Counted from the first letter of the stretch, positions 47,859-57,138 are shown. The stretch is 64,000 nucleotides of DNA from Trichomonas vaginalis G3 (GCF_026262505.1 NC_067207.1:11810082-11874081), one strand, 5' to 3'. Translations and numbers: made by a program. The notes: generated by a model not told the origin, from the letters alone.

Positions 47859-48944
47859 TTAGATGAATTTTCTTATTCTTTCTGGCATATTTTTGTCTTT
47901 CCAATACTCCCGCTCTAATGGTCCCAGATGTGTTGGCTTCGACTCTCTCAAGTTCTTAGATGGTATAACATCTTCAACGCCTCCTTCATATCTTACTTTA
48001 TAAGTGTCATCGTTTGTGTTATAGCCAAGTATTTCAATAACCACTCCTCGCTTTGCTTCGTCAATGGTTTCAGCAAGTTTGCCATTACTACTTTCGACTA
48101 ATTTATGACGAGGGTAAAATGCTATGGAGTCGTCAGCAGCTTTTATAAGATATCCATTACCTTGCGTAGAGTCTAAGATATAATAATTTCGACTTAACCT
48201 TAAACGTTTCTTTGTCAACGGTTTGTCGTCAAGAACTACACGAACTTTTGTACCAGGAATGAGGGTAAATTGTTTTGAATTTCTGATATTTTGTGTTTGA
48301 CTTAGTTTCTTTTGTATATACTTTTCTTCTTGTTGTTGTGTCATTGAATTTGGTATATGTCCTGTTGTAGAGTGTGTTGAGGAATTATATACTTCGAGAA
48401 AATGTTTCATTGTTTCTTCGGTAAAGTCTCGCTCTTGGTTTAAATCTCTGAGCGTTCTTATGAAGCGGTTAATGATACCGAGTATGTTATGGTTATGGTC
48501 TTCAGTAGTGTAGTGAGTTATGTTATGCTTAATGAGAAATTCTGTGATTTCATTGCTGAGGTATGCACTGTCTTGGTCTGATGTTAAAGTACTTGGGTTA
48601 TGTTCTGCTACAAACTTTTGTAAAACTCTTAACACTTCACGAGTTCCTTTGTTCCTCATTGGATATGCATATGCTTTACGAGTGTTAACATTAATGAAGA
48701 TGAGGAATGGTTTATGTCCTCCTTTTCTGCTTTGAATGAGAGTGTCAAATTGGTATGCGTCAGGAGTGTTGGAGTAAATTGGTAAAAAGTAGTCGTAAGG
48801 ATTTATTTTTGTTTGATGTACAACATTTTTGTTAAAGAACCTTTTCACTTCAGCTCTGTTAGTAAATCCCGAACTCTTTGCAGCTTCATTGAATTTCTTA
48901 AAAGACCTCCATGGATGTTGTTCGAATACTTCTTTCAAACTCAT
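47859..48944 (-). CDS. Retroviral-type integrase of the Maverick
   Basis: 361 residues with an open frame. The catalytic core runs from about 65 to 200: AYQFDTLIQSRKGGHKPFLI, LTSDQDSAYLSNEITEFLIK and NHNILGIINRFIRTLRDLN, the integrase-like order shared by Polintons and LTR elements. A C-terminal SH3/chromo-like barrel follows (RGVVIEILGYNTNDDTYKVR, then YEGGVEDVIPSKNLRES). It inserts the element and makes the short target duplication seen at its ends. Confidence 0.93.
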   Translation of the reverse strand: MSLKEVFEQHPWRSFKKFNEAAKSSGFTNRAEVKRFFNKNVVHQTKINPYDYFLPIYSNTPDAYQFDTLIQSRKGGHKPFLIFINVNTRKAYAYPMRNKGTREVLRVLQKFVAEHNPSTLTSDQDSAYLSNEITEFLIKHNITHYTTEDHNHNILGIINRFIRTLRDLNQERDFTEETMKHFLEVYNSSTHSTTGHIPNSMTQQQEEKYIQKKLSQTQNIRNSKQFTLIPGTKVRVVLDDKPLTKKRLRLSRNYYILDSTQGNGYLIKAADDSIAFYPRHKLVESSNGKLAETIDEAKRGVVIEILGYNTNDDTYKVRYEGGVEDVIPSKNLRESKPTHLGPLEREYWKDKNMPERIRKFI

Positions 48945-48963
48945 TTATGTAAAGTTAAAGATT

Positions 48964-50595
48964 TCATTGAACTCTATACCATGCGAATACAGTCACAAAT
49001 GGTGGCATATAATCTGCACCCGAGCCTGTTGGATTTGTTGTGAAAGTATGTGAATGATTTCCTCCTGGTTCAGTTGGTCGAAAAGTCTTTTTTGCTGCAT
49101 TGTTATAAGATGGAGATAAAACGTCATTGCCAGCTTCATACTCTGAGTTGTATAATGGGTGGTCTCTTAATGAGTGGCTATGGTCGCCAGAAAAGTTTGT
49201 AGTTCCTGTATGAGTGTGCGGTGGAAGGTTTGCTTCAGTAATTTTCTTCGAACCTCCTGTTTGCTTTGAATATCTAGCACAGTATAAGAATTTATCTACA
49301 ATCTGTTCCCACGTACCGAAACCCAGAACTGTTGCTGGATTTGTTGAGTTCATTGACGTATAAATAGAACCTATAGGATATAATGTTTGAAGTATTTCTG
49401 TCTTTAATGTTTGAAGCTCTGTTTTGTCAGCTTTTTTATCTAACATTGCTGGTAGTTCATATGCTTCAAAGTTTCTGGCATGATCTTCAATATTCCTGCA
49501 ACTCTTATCTAAATTGTTAAGAGTATCTTTTACGCTTGTACTTGGATTTTCTAATGGTGCACTTGAACCAAGGTCAAAGTTCAATATTATGTCGTCTGCT
49601 CTAACAGTAGTGAAGGATTTATGTGTATGGTTCTTGTCAGCTTTTTTATCTAACATTGCTGGTAGTTCATATGCTTCAAAGTTTCTGGCATGATCTTCAA
49701 TATTCCTGCAACTCTTATCTAAATTGTTAAGAGTATCTTTTACGCTTGTACTTGGATTTTCTAATGGTGCACTTGAACCAAGGTCAAAGTTCAATATTAT
49801 GTCGTCTGCTCTAACAGTAGTGAAGGATTTATGTGTATGGTTCTTGTCGGCTTTACTATTTAATGAAGCTTGAAGTTCATTTATATCGGAGATGTTGTGT
49901 TTATGAGATTTCAAAACTTTGTTCATTGCTTCGAGTTCAAGTTTGTCAGCTTTACTTTTAATAGCATCTTCAAACGTTATTTTTGACTTAACTCTCAAAG
50001 TAAATCTTGGTTCAACTAATACACCTTTAACAGAGAAAGTAGAGGCATAAATTTCATCGTTATAACTAAATGCTTCTTGTGCTTTACCTGTGTCATAATG
50101 TACAGTACAGCTTATGTCATAACCTTTAGCACGAATGTATTTATATCTTCTTTCATTAACATCTTCAGTGCTTATTTGTTCATTCTGTGTTAAATATCCA
50201 TGGTAGTCCGTTATAATCTGTTCGTCTGAACTTATATAATGAACATGGTTTTTATCTGCTTTTTCGGCTAATTTCTCTTCTATCTCATTTATTTCAAGTT
50301 CATGCCTACCGCCAGAACTCTTATTATCATTAATCTTTTTCATTAATTCGGTAATTACGTCATAAAGACTATATTCTGTTTTCGGTTTTGTAAATAATGA
50401 GTCAAAATTTCTTTTCATCATTACATCGCTGACATTAATGATATCACCAATTCCTTTTTCATTTATTCTCTTCATTAGTTCTGCAATAATGACGAATATA
50501 TAATCTGTTAATTTATTCTCTTCATCGAGGGTTATAGAATGTTTTGAAATTGAATCATTAACTCCTCTAAATAAATCAATAACTTCAGGATACAC
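48964..50595 (-). CDS. Fibre protein with phage tail-collar-like C-terminus
   Basis: 543 residues. The shaft contains repeated LNSKADKNHTHKSF-type segments like phage fibre trimer repeats, including an exact 70-residue tandem duplication. The C-terminal 150 residues match the short-tail-collar/tip domain of phage fibres: LYPIGSIYTSMNSTNPATVL, GTWEQIVDKFLYCAR, NLPPHTHTGTTNFSGDHSHS, and the final MPPFVTVFAWYR. The His-rich tip may bind metal in a trimer, as in phage. It is the best candidate for host-cell attachment of a particle. The frame is whole. Confidence 0.85.
   Translation of the reverse strand: MYPEVIDLFRGVNDSISKHSITLDEENKLTDYIFVIIAELMKRINEKGIGDIINVSDVMMKRNFDSLFTKPKTEYSLYDVITELMKKINDNKSSGGRHELEINEIEEKLAEKADKNHVHYISSDEQIITDYHGYLTQNEQISTEDVNERRYKYIRAKGYDISCTVHYDTGKAQEAFSYNDEIYASTFSVKGVLVEPRFTLRVKSKITFEDAIKSKADKLELEAMNKVLKSHKHNISDINELQASLNSKADKNHTHKSFTTVRADDIILNFDLGSSAPLENPSTSVKDTLNNLDKSCRNIEDHARNFEAYELPAMLDKKADKNHTHKSFTTVRADDIILNFDLGSSAPLENPSTSVKDTLNNLDKSCRNIEDHARNFEAYELPAMLDKKADKTELQTLKTEILQTLYPIGSIYTSMNSTNPATVLGFGTWEQIVDKFLYCARYSKQTGGSKKITEANLPPHTHTGTTNFSGDHSHSLRDHPLYNSEYEAGNDVLSPSYNNAAKKTFRPTEPGGNHSHTFTTNPTGSGADYMPPFVTVFAWYRVQ
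49426..49845. repeat. Exact 210-bp tandem duplication in the fibre gene
   Basis: Two units of 210 bp (70 codons) joined head to tail at 49635/49636, with no difference seen. TTCTTGTC appears at 49631 and 49841 with the same spacing. It lengthens the fibre shaft in frame. Confidence 0.95.
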
Positions 50596-50599
50596 GTTT

Positions 50600-51883
50600 T
50601 TAATGTCTCGAATAACCCGACCAGTATCCTCTGGTTTTTCTCTTCTTCGTTCCGTCGTTACGTGGTTTTATATCTCTAACCATCATCAACGCAGCCATAA
50701 CCGGAGGGTTTGTTGCTATCTGTTCGAAAATCCGTCCGTTATGTATGGTATATCTAAATAATTTCTTTGTGTTTGTTAAAACATTTGAAACAAGTCTTTT
50801 AAAACCATATACAAAATTTCCTGTTTCACCTAATGTTCTTGCAGCATTTACAAGCTCACCCATTCCCGCTTTTGACCCCAAAAACGTCCATATTGCGTTT
50901 ATTTCGCTCTGTATTGTTGTCCATTCAGCGAAATTAATACCTGCATTCGCTAAGCTGAAAATGAAACTCAGTGGATCGAACTTAATTCCACCTTCTTTTT
51001 CAATTTCAACGAACTCACTAACATGAGATTTTAAATATTCTTTCGTTAAAATTGTTTTCCCTGATGTTATGTCATTAACGAAACTATCACCGTCAAAAGT
51101 TAACGAATTCAATTTCGTCGTTGATGCTTTTATTTCATACACCGCTTTATCGATAGTTTTTGGCTCACCTTCTTTAGAAGCATATGAAACATTAATGAAT
51201 GAATTATATGTATTCGTAAATGAATTAAAATCAATGATTTTCATTAATGACGCCTTTAATGATTCATTTACTGTCGAATCCCTTAAAGTAATTAATGAAC
51301 TGTCATTTATGAAAGGTACACTGCAAACCGTCGAGTTTGGATCAAATGCTGTAGTTGGTGCAGGAATATTAATGATATAAGTCATTAAATCATTAAGTGA
51401 CGTAAATAATGTTGTTGTTTTTGATTTAATTTCTTTAGCATCTGTTATATACGGTAATTTTATTTCTGTAGTTTCTGAATTAAAGATATTCGCTAAAATG
51501 TTTTGTAAACTGTTTTGAACAGCAGTATAAACCGTTGAATCCGGAACTCTTACGATTTCACCGTCCTTAATAAAAGGCATTGCACATGGTGTAGTGCTTG
51601 GGTCAAGTCTTTCGGGATTATAATTCAACATATATTCTAACGCTTCATATACAGACTTATATACTGTTGTGTCGTTCTTCATGACAACTTCACCATTTAC
51701 AATGAATGGCATAGTACATGGAGTTAAAATAGGGTCAAACTTTTCATAGTCCTTCCATGTTATGTATTTCTCAGTATTTCCATCAGTGATAACAATATAT
51801 TTGTCAGTAAGTGTGAGAGAGTATTGACCAAAATATAAACGTTTAGCTCTGTCAGCTTCATACGCATATGCAGCTATACTCAT
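50600..51883 (-). CDS. Spike/fibre-associated protein with three internal repeats
   Basis: 427 residues. Three repeats of about 70-80 residues carry the same phrase: ILTPCTMPFIVNGEVVMKND, STTPCAMPFIKDGEIVRVPD and NSTVCSVPFINDSSLITLRD, each followed by TVY or TVN and a helix. The middle is polar. The C-terminal 120 residues hold a hydrophobic helix stretch (LSFIFSLANAGINFAEW) and a basic end (NDGTKKRKTRGYWSGY). It adjoins the fibre gene (4 nt apart), so a shared surface structure is likely. No family recognised. Confidence 0.6.
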   Translation of the reverse strand: MSIAAYAYEADRAKRLYFGQYSLTLTDKYIVITDGNTEKYITWKDYEKFDPILTPCTMPFIVNGEVVMKNDTTVYKSVYEALEYMLNYNPERLDPSTTPCAMPFIKDGEIVRVPDSTVYTAVQNSLQNILANIFNSETTEIKLPYITDAKEIKSKTTTLFTSLNDLMTYIINIPAPTTAFDPNSTVCSVPFINDSSLITLRDSTVNESLKASLMKIIDFNSFTNTYNSFINVSYASKEGEPKTIDKAVYEIKASTTKLNSLTFDGDSFVNDITSGKTILTKEYLKSHVSEFVEIEKEGGIKFDPLSFIFSLANAGINFAEWTTIQSEINAIWTFLGSKAGMGELVNAARTLGETGNFVYGFKRLVSNVLTNTKKLFRYTIHNGRIFEQIATNPPVMAALMMVRDIKPRNDGTKKRKTRGYWSGYSRH

Positions 51884-51900
51884 ATTTTAATGAGAATAAA

Positions 51901-52683
51901 ATGTTGTTCTATTTGCAAAGTACAGACCCAAACGAATACGGGACAGTAAAGCTACAAACAAACTTAGGTCTACAGAATGAGGCGCTTGCATTCAGAATGG
52001 TTGACTTCAATACTATTGCTTCATTCGTTATAACAGATGAAACAGATTTCATGGAGATTGAAATAGATGGAAAGAAGCACGAAATAAGATTTCACAATAA
52101 TGTAGAATATAAGATGGAAACATTAGCTGGAGTGTTAAATGCTCTCATAAATACTACAATAAACAAGGATAACGAAGAAAACTTAATGAATGTTAAACTT
52201 ATTGCAGGAGTTTTGAAGTTCAGTTATGCGAAGGAGTTTAAGATAACACGAATGAGTCATAGAGTACAACTTCTTTTGGGAGCATACCATATGACATTTC
52301 CTTTGAAAAGTGTTGACAAAACGATTGAGATGAAATCTGTTCCATACGTATGTTATGGCAACTGTTTGTACATTGAGTCTAAAATAGCTAATGTCACAGG
52401 CATTTCAGGAGTTAATAGTAAAGGTTCAGTAGAATATAAGTCTTTCTGTTATGCAGTCAATTCAATGTTCATTCCAAACGTTCCTGTCATAGCAACTCAT
52501 TTAGGTAAATGGGTTCGCATTAGTCCTCATAATTTGAAAGACATGCAATTCAGACTTGTTGACTTTCAAGGAGAGCCTGTAGAACTGAAGGCACCAGTGC
52601 GAATGACTGTTGAAGTTGACTTTTTAGAAAATATTAAATGCAACAGCTTACAAGAGAACTCAGAGCTAAAAAATAAAGTATGA
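51901..52683 (+). CDS. Element protein, possible penton/minor capsid-type
   Basis: 260 residues from the ATG at 51901, preceded by the element context TTTTAATGAGAATAAA; an ATG at 51868 overlaps the divergent gene and is less likely. Beta-rich: FVITDETDFMEIEIDGKKHE, VKLIAGVLKFSYAKEFKI, MQFRLVDFQGEPVELKAP. Its end resembles the outer element protein at 32101, and both sit next to the CCG gene, so they are probably counterparts. Confidence 0.5.
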   Translation: MLFYLQSTDPNEYGTVKLQTNLGLQNEALAFRMVDFNTIASFVITDETDFMEIEIDGKKHEIRFHNNVEYKMETLAGVLNALINTTINKDNEENLMNVKLIAGVLKFSYAKEFKITRMSHRVQLLLGAYHMTFPLKSVDKTIEMKSVPYVCYGNCLYIESKIANVTGISGVNSKGSVEYKSFCYAVNSMFIPNVPVIATHLGKWVRISPHNLKDMQFRLVDFQGEPVELKAPVRMTVEVDFLENIKCNSLQENSELKNKV

Positions 52684-52875
52684 ATGTTATGTATTAGGTC
52701 ATGAACTTTGGTTGTTGCTGTTTGATGAAACAAATGAGTTAGTTATGTCAGTCAAGAGAACAGAAAAATATTGTGTTAGTGAAAACTGCACCAAGTCAAT
52801 AAGATTAGGTTTGCATTATGAAGATGAGTTCGATACTGTTGAAGAAGTTTTGGATAGATATTACAAATTGCTTTA
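52684..52875 (+). other. Short open frame, unrecognised
   Basis: About 60 codons open to 52875 (VLGHELWLLLFDETNELVMS, FDTVEEVLDRYYKLL). Too short and too isolated to assign; may be a small gene or a remnant. Confidence 0.3.
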
Positions 52876-53487
52876 ATTTACTAAAACATATTTCAAGCAA
52901 AGTTTATATTCTGTTGAAAGTTTTGTATACTCGTTCGAATATTTATACTTAAACTCAACTCCTGTAGTTCCTGGTGTTTCAATGATGCGGATGTTACCTA
53001 TTTTCATGAATATTGGTGTTTGACCACAGCATTCGATTTCAGGGTCGAGATAGTCAATGACACATTGCTTTCCTGTTATTCGTGATATAACATTTTCAAG
53101 GTCCTCCTTTGTTAGAATTATTTGGTTCTTACTTATAAGATTTATCAAAAGCTTCTTATCGTCTTTGAGTAAAATTGTTTGGTATAACTGAAGAAGGTAA
53201 TGGTCTACGTTATCTGAAGGATTTGTTTGAACATTTATGTAAGGGTTGTCGTTGGCTTCTCTTGAAAGAATTTGGTCCAGTGGTGGATACTCTAACTTAA
53301 CATCTGATGTAGCGTTAGCGTTTGAAGCTGTGTTTAAATTCACGGATTTCAGCTCTGGTTCTTTTTCTTTCAAACACTCTGAACTATAGTTCTTTATGAC
53401 AATATTGTTTGTCGTTCGTGAGTCAACATTTGATGTTGGTTCAATTGGAACATTAACGGCACCAGCTAAGATGGATTTGCTTCTCAT
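52873..53487 (-). CDS. Inner Maverick CCG-motif protein
   Basis: 204 residues. Polar N-terminal half, then a domain with LDPEIECCGQTPIFMKIGNI and TTGVEFKYKYSNEYTKL. Counterpart of 32903 in the outer element; the two share the CCG motif, the helix before it and the strands after it. Function unknown, but conservation in two elements suggests a core role. Confidence 0.6.
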   Translation of the reverse strand: MRSKSILAGAVNVPIEPTSNVDSRTTNNIVIKNYSSECLKEKEPELKSVNLNTASNANATSDVKLEYPPLDQILSREANDNPYINVQTNPSDNVDHYLLQLYQTILLKDDKKLLINLISKNQIILTKEDLENVISRITGKQCVIDYLDPEIECCGQTPIFMKIGNIRIIETPGTTGVEFKYKYSNEYTKLSTEYKLCLKYVLVN

Positions 53488-53518
53488 TTCATATAGAATA
53501 AAAACCTTTTATATGTAT

Positions 53519-53806
53519 GAAATGAACAATATACTCGACAAGGGTTTGAATGTAAAGCTAACGAATGAAAATATTGTTGAATTCACTGAGACAGGTGCTG
53601 TGTATAAAGATGTAGAACTACTGAACAAAAGAGCAAAGGGAAGAAGCAGGAATATGAACAAAGGGTGGAAGCCTATAAAAATTTATGTCAATGATGGCTC
53701 AGGAGGTTCAAACATAAAGTATGCAGAAAGTTATAGAGTTTATGCTCTCAAAGGTGAAAAGCCTTCATTTAAGAACAGCTATTCTAACACATATCCTCAA
53801 AAGTAA
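53519..53806 (+). CDS. Small divergent partner of the CCG gene (inner)
   Basis: About 95 residues (ATG at 53519; an earlier ATG at 53513 is in frame). Basic, beta-rich (LNVKLTNENIVEFTETGAVY, GWKPIKIYVNDGSGGSNIKY). Same place and orientation as 33500 in the outer element. Not recognised. Confidence 0.5.
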   Translation, partial: EMNNILDKGLNVKLTNENIVEFTETGAVYKDVELLNKRAKGRSRNMNKGWKPIKIYVNDGSGGSNIKYAESYRVYALKGEKPSFKNSYSNTYPQK

Positions 53807-53909
53807 CGGATGGGGAAGTGGATGATATGAATGACAGCAAAAATATTAACAGAAATGGCGACAGAGATGCATGGAATTTGTTTACCATCAGTCAATTAAA
53901 GCATAAGAT

Positions 53910-54756
53910 TTAAAACAATGTTGGTCGTTCCCATGGAATATTTTTGACTTTAATGGTATTAGTCATGATATGAATCTCAAGGTATGAACGAGGAGAGATG
54001 AGAGACTTATATGCTTCCCAAATTTCTTCAAAAGGTAATGTTATACCTGACTGTTTCCAAATGAGTTCAATATCATAACGTGAGAAACCTTGAAAGATAA
54101 CGAAGTCAGTTATGAGACGTTTTATGTTTAAAGCAAGGAAACGCCATGTTTGCATAAGTATTGCTACAGTTAAATGGTAATGTCTGACTTTAGTTATGAT
54201 GTTAGCTAATGGTGAGTCTGGTTTGACACTAAACCTTTTCCGGCGAAGTCGTCACAAACGAGCAGAGTGTTTGAAGGATACTTTTTGAAGGGGTATTTTG
54301 AAAGTTTTGATAGAATGTAGTTTGTCAGTCGTTTCATATCGTAAACTCCTGAGTACTGACGTAAGTGGTGTTTGTCAATAATTCTTTCCATCTCTTCTGA
54401 AGTCTTTTGCATTCCTGACTGTATGAACTCTACGATGACATAATATTTCCTCTTACGTCGAATGTAATGTTGAAGAAATTCAATGAGTTCACTGTCTGGA
54501 ACTTTAACGACAGATGCTTGAACTTTACTCATGAATGTTTTCGCTGTTGAATCCATAGAGTCTGAAGTTGCTGATATAATGATTTGGTCATAATATGAAT
54601 CTTTCCTAAACGCTCTGTTATGAGTATATGACGAATGAGGTTAAATGTCTTACCTGAACCCATCTTTCCACAATAGAAATACACACCATTTGAACAGAAC
54701 TCATAGTCCTTACTGAAAGGAAGAATGAGAGAAGAGTTAAGTTTTCTGTGTTTCAT
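53910..54756 (-). pseudogene. Genome-packaging ATPase (FtsK/HerA-type), broken
   Basis: Region with about two breaks. Walker A (YFYCGKMGSGKTFNLI) near the start, Walker B (NTLLVCDDFAG) in the middle and the RLITDFVIFQGFSRYD segment toward the end follow the order of Polinton/adenovirus-like packaging ATPases. Present in nearly all Mavericks; it pumps DNA into the capsid. Confidence 0.8.
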
Positions 54757-54806
54757 TCATGTCTTCATCTACTCTGTAAATTAAATGCTTCATTTTATTA
54801 TTAAAA

Positions 54807-55689
54807 ATGCAAGTCAGAAATATTCAGAACATAGCACCGAGTCTAACTGACAAGAGTATAAAGATATATTATGAACATGTTATGATGAAACCAACCAAAA
54901 TTCAAGAAAGTCAGTATACTTATGAATATCCAAGACACTGGGTAGAGTATATAGGAGGTGAGAAAGCTATTGAAATAAGACAAGTTAGAAGTATTCCAGC
55001 AGGAAGAACAATATTATTGAAGAACTTTAATGTTTTGAGGTATAATGATGAAACAAAGAAGCAAGATAGTTTTCCTGTTGCTGTGTATGTGAACTTAGAC
55101 ACAGGAGATGACATGAAAGTTTTTAACACAAAGCTTCAAACGGTAGTGAGAGAACAACTGACTGCGGAAGGACATCCATTGCCTTCAGAAGTTACCATAG
55201 CATATAATTTTGAAACAAACTCAATAGATTTTAAAATCGCCTCTGCAAAGAAGTCAGGTTTTACATTTAATGAAGCAGATGTATATTCGAATGAAAACTT
55301 CAAAGCTATTGCATGGTTAGATAATGACGATTGCTTTAAGAAAATATTTAAATACAGTGACTCAACGATGTCAATAGATGACCTTCGTGGAATGTTACCA
55401 TCGACGTTTACAGTAAGAAGGTTCAGCAGGATTGCTTACAAGATTGTCAATTGGTGGCGTTTGGTCTCGTGAGAACATTGTTATAAAATCCAGTATAAGT
55501 GAATTTGCTGAAGAATCTATATTATGTCTTTCAAACTACATGTATTCGCCGCCGAAGCATTATAGTATAACAAACTTTGTCAGTAAGTTTAACATAAGAC
55601 TTGTCGAACCTTCTTCAATGAAAGATGTTGTGCTACCTAAAGATGGAAAGGATGGACTCATTATTGAAATGATTTTAATTGCATATTAA
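54807..55689 (+). pseudogene. Paralogue of the 38495 gene (broken)
   Basis: Region of about 880 bp with about one break. Same fold pattern as 38495: YEYPRHWVEYIGGEKAIEIR at the start and LPKDGKDGLIIEM at the end. Divergent from the packaging ATPase. Possibly the second of two minor capsid-like proteins. Confidence 0.55.
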
Positions 55690-56157
55690 ATGAGCTTGTT
55701 CTTGAGGTCATTCATGATGAAATAACTGTTGTAGAAGATGTTAGCAATTGTTCAGACATTTTGAAGCGTATAGATGATATAAGAAATAAGTTAGATAGAC
55801 CGCAAAGCAGTGAGGGCGAAGCCCGTGAGAACGCTTATGTTTCATTGACTTTCTCCAGTAACGAGAACTTTTATGAGATAATATTGAAGAGAGATGATTT
55901 TAATATGGGGTAAATGGTAGCTTGGGCAGCTTTAGGCGCAATGGGAACAAAAGCATTAGCATTTGGAGCAAAAGCACTTGGAGCTTATTGACGCAGTAAA
56001 TAAAATGAGTGGAGGAAGGGTTTCGAAGACATTAGATGCAAATAAAGGAAAGATTGGAGGCTGGGTTGCAAAAGAAGTTAAGATTAAATAAAATAGGGCT
56101 CATAATAAAGCACCAATTTGGTTGCGACTGAGTCAGAAAATGCTTTAGGAAAGGACG
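55690..56157 (+). other. Cluster of very small frames, hydrophobic peptide
   Basis: An open stretch of about 74 codons (SLTFSSNENFYEIILKRDDF) is followed by a short glycine/alanine-rich hydrophobic peptide (VAWAALGAMGTKALAFGAKA, from 55914) and a small basic frame. The hydrophobic peptide recalls virion membrane-active peptides, but this is only an impression. Broken remains are possible. Confidence 0.35.
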
Positions 56158-56442
56158 ATGAGTTTGCAAAACACGCCAAAAGACTTTAATGACCAGATGA
56201 AAGGTGAAACAATGCATTTAAATAGAGTCGATGGAACTAAAGAAAATGTTTCTTCTCCACCAGTAGTTCTTCCGTATGGTCCCTATGGAATGTATGGAAA
56301 CCCTTACGAAAGACCATTTGACCCATTGACTGGTGGAAGTAATTGGTATCATTACGGCCGAAGAAGAAAGACAGTCAAGTTGGAGACAGACGTGAAGAAA
56401 GCAACTAAAAAGAAACCAAGGAAGAGAGTTATAAAGCAATGA
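56158..56442 (+). CDS. Small basic element protein at the right TIR edge
   Basis: 94 residues: a Pro/Tyr/Gly-rich middle (PYGPYGMYGNPYERPFDPLT) and a very basic end (RRRKTVKLE, KKATKKKPRKRVIKQ), suggesting a DNA-binding or capsid-core role. Its last codons lie in the right TIR, as those of 35386 do in the left. Confidence 0.5.
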   Translation: MSLQNTPKDFNDQMKGETMHLNRVDGTKENVSSPPVVLPYGPYGMYGNPYERPFDPLTGGSNWYHYGRRRKTVKLETDVKKATKKKPRKRVIKQ

Positions 56443-57138
56443 ATTCAACAGGTTAGAAATCGGGTTAGAAAAGAGGTTAGATCTAACCTTCTACCCTAAA
56501 TTTATTTTGTGCTATGTTTTCATACATGTGGGAGTGGTGATATCATTAATTTTTAAGTTTATTTTTTATTTTATTTTTATATAAATGACGAAAACTATTG
56601 AGATAACAAACTACAACGGTCATGAGTTCAAGAATTTGTTCTTCGTTCCTCGTGAAAATACATTCTATCAGATACGAGGGAGAAAGGGTAAAGTTAGTTT
56701 GAGCGTTTACGACAACAAACATAATGGGAGATATATAAAAGCAATAGATACAAACGGTAAGCGTGTTTCATTAGCTTTGTCAAAACTTACATACATTTAT
56801 TTTGACAGTGATTTTGACTCTGACGATTGGAGTGACAGCAGCGATACTGAAGAATATGAACTATTGTGTGAAGCACAGCAATGGGAAGCGCTGCAATACT
56901 TTTGTAAATGAGAACATTAGTGGGAACGTTAGTGAGAACGTTTATTTTTTCATTAGTGAAGTCGTTAGCGAAAATGTTAGTGAGGTGAAGTGGTTGGCGG
57001 CTTTGTAAATATTTAAGGTTAAGTTAGTGTTGTCGTTTGTGTTGTAAAATATACGTTAGCGGTTTTGTAAAGTGTCAAACCGTTATCTTGGGTAAGGTGG
57101 AACGCAGTGCCGCCGTACCCAAGATAGGGATACTAACT
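56418..57138 (-). repeat. Right TIR of the inner Maverick (721 bp)
   Basis: Inverted copy of 34682-35402; ends ATACTAACT followed by AAATT. Confidence 0.93.
56585..56911 (+). CDS. TIR-encoded 108-residue protein (right copy)
   Basis: Identical in sequence to the product of 34909-35235. Both copies read inward-to-outward toward the element ends. Preceded by TTTATTTTATTTTTATATAA. Confidence 0.6.
   Translation: MTKTIEITNYNGHEFKNLFFVPRENTFYQIRGRKGKVSLSVYDNKHNGRYIKAIDTNGKRVSLALSKLTYIYFDSDFDSDDWSDSSDTEEYELLCEAQQWEALQYFCK

Larger units (their letters stand above)
34682..57138. mobile_element. Inner Maverick/Polinton (fossil), complete ends, 22.46 kb
   Basis: Bounded by 721-bp TIRs that begin AGTTAGTATCCC and end GGGATACTAACT. 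AAATT occurs on both sides (34677-34681 and 57139-57143) as the target duplication. Parts: TIR genes, membrane and capsid genes, polymerase B, KilA-N proteins, GIY-YIG protein, integrase, fibre, spike-like protein and packaging ATPase. Polymerase, integrase and fibre look whole; about five breaks in all are spread over the capsid, ATPase and small genes. The TIRs match without length differences, so the insertion is young and later than the outer element. Confidence 0.93.

Noticed and set aside
51868-51900. Longer start for the 51901 gene
   Set aside because: It would overlap the divergent gene's start; the ATG at 51901 has the element-type AT context directly upstream.
34682-57138. LTR retroelement with long terminal repeats
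   Set aside because: The 721-bp end repeats are inverted, not direct; there is polymerase B and no reverse transcriptase. The integrase alone is shared with LTR elements.
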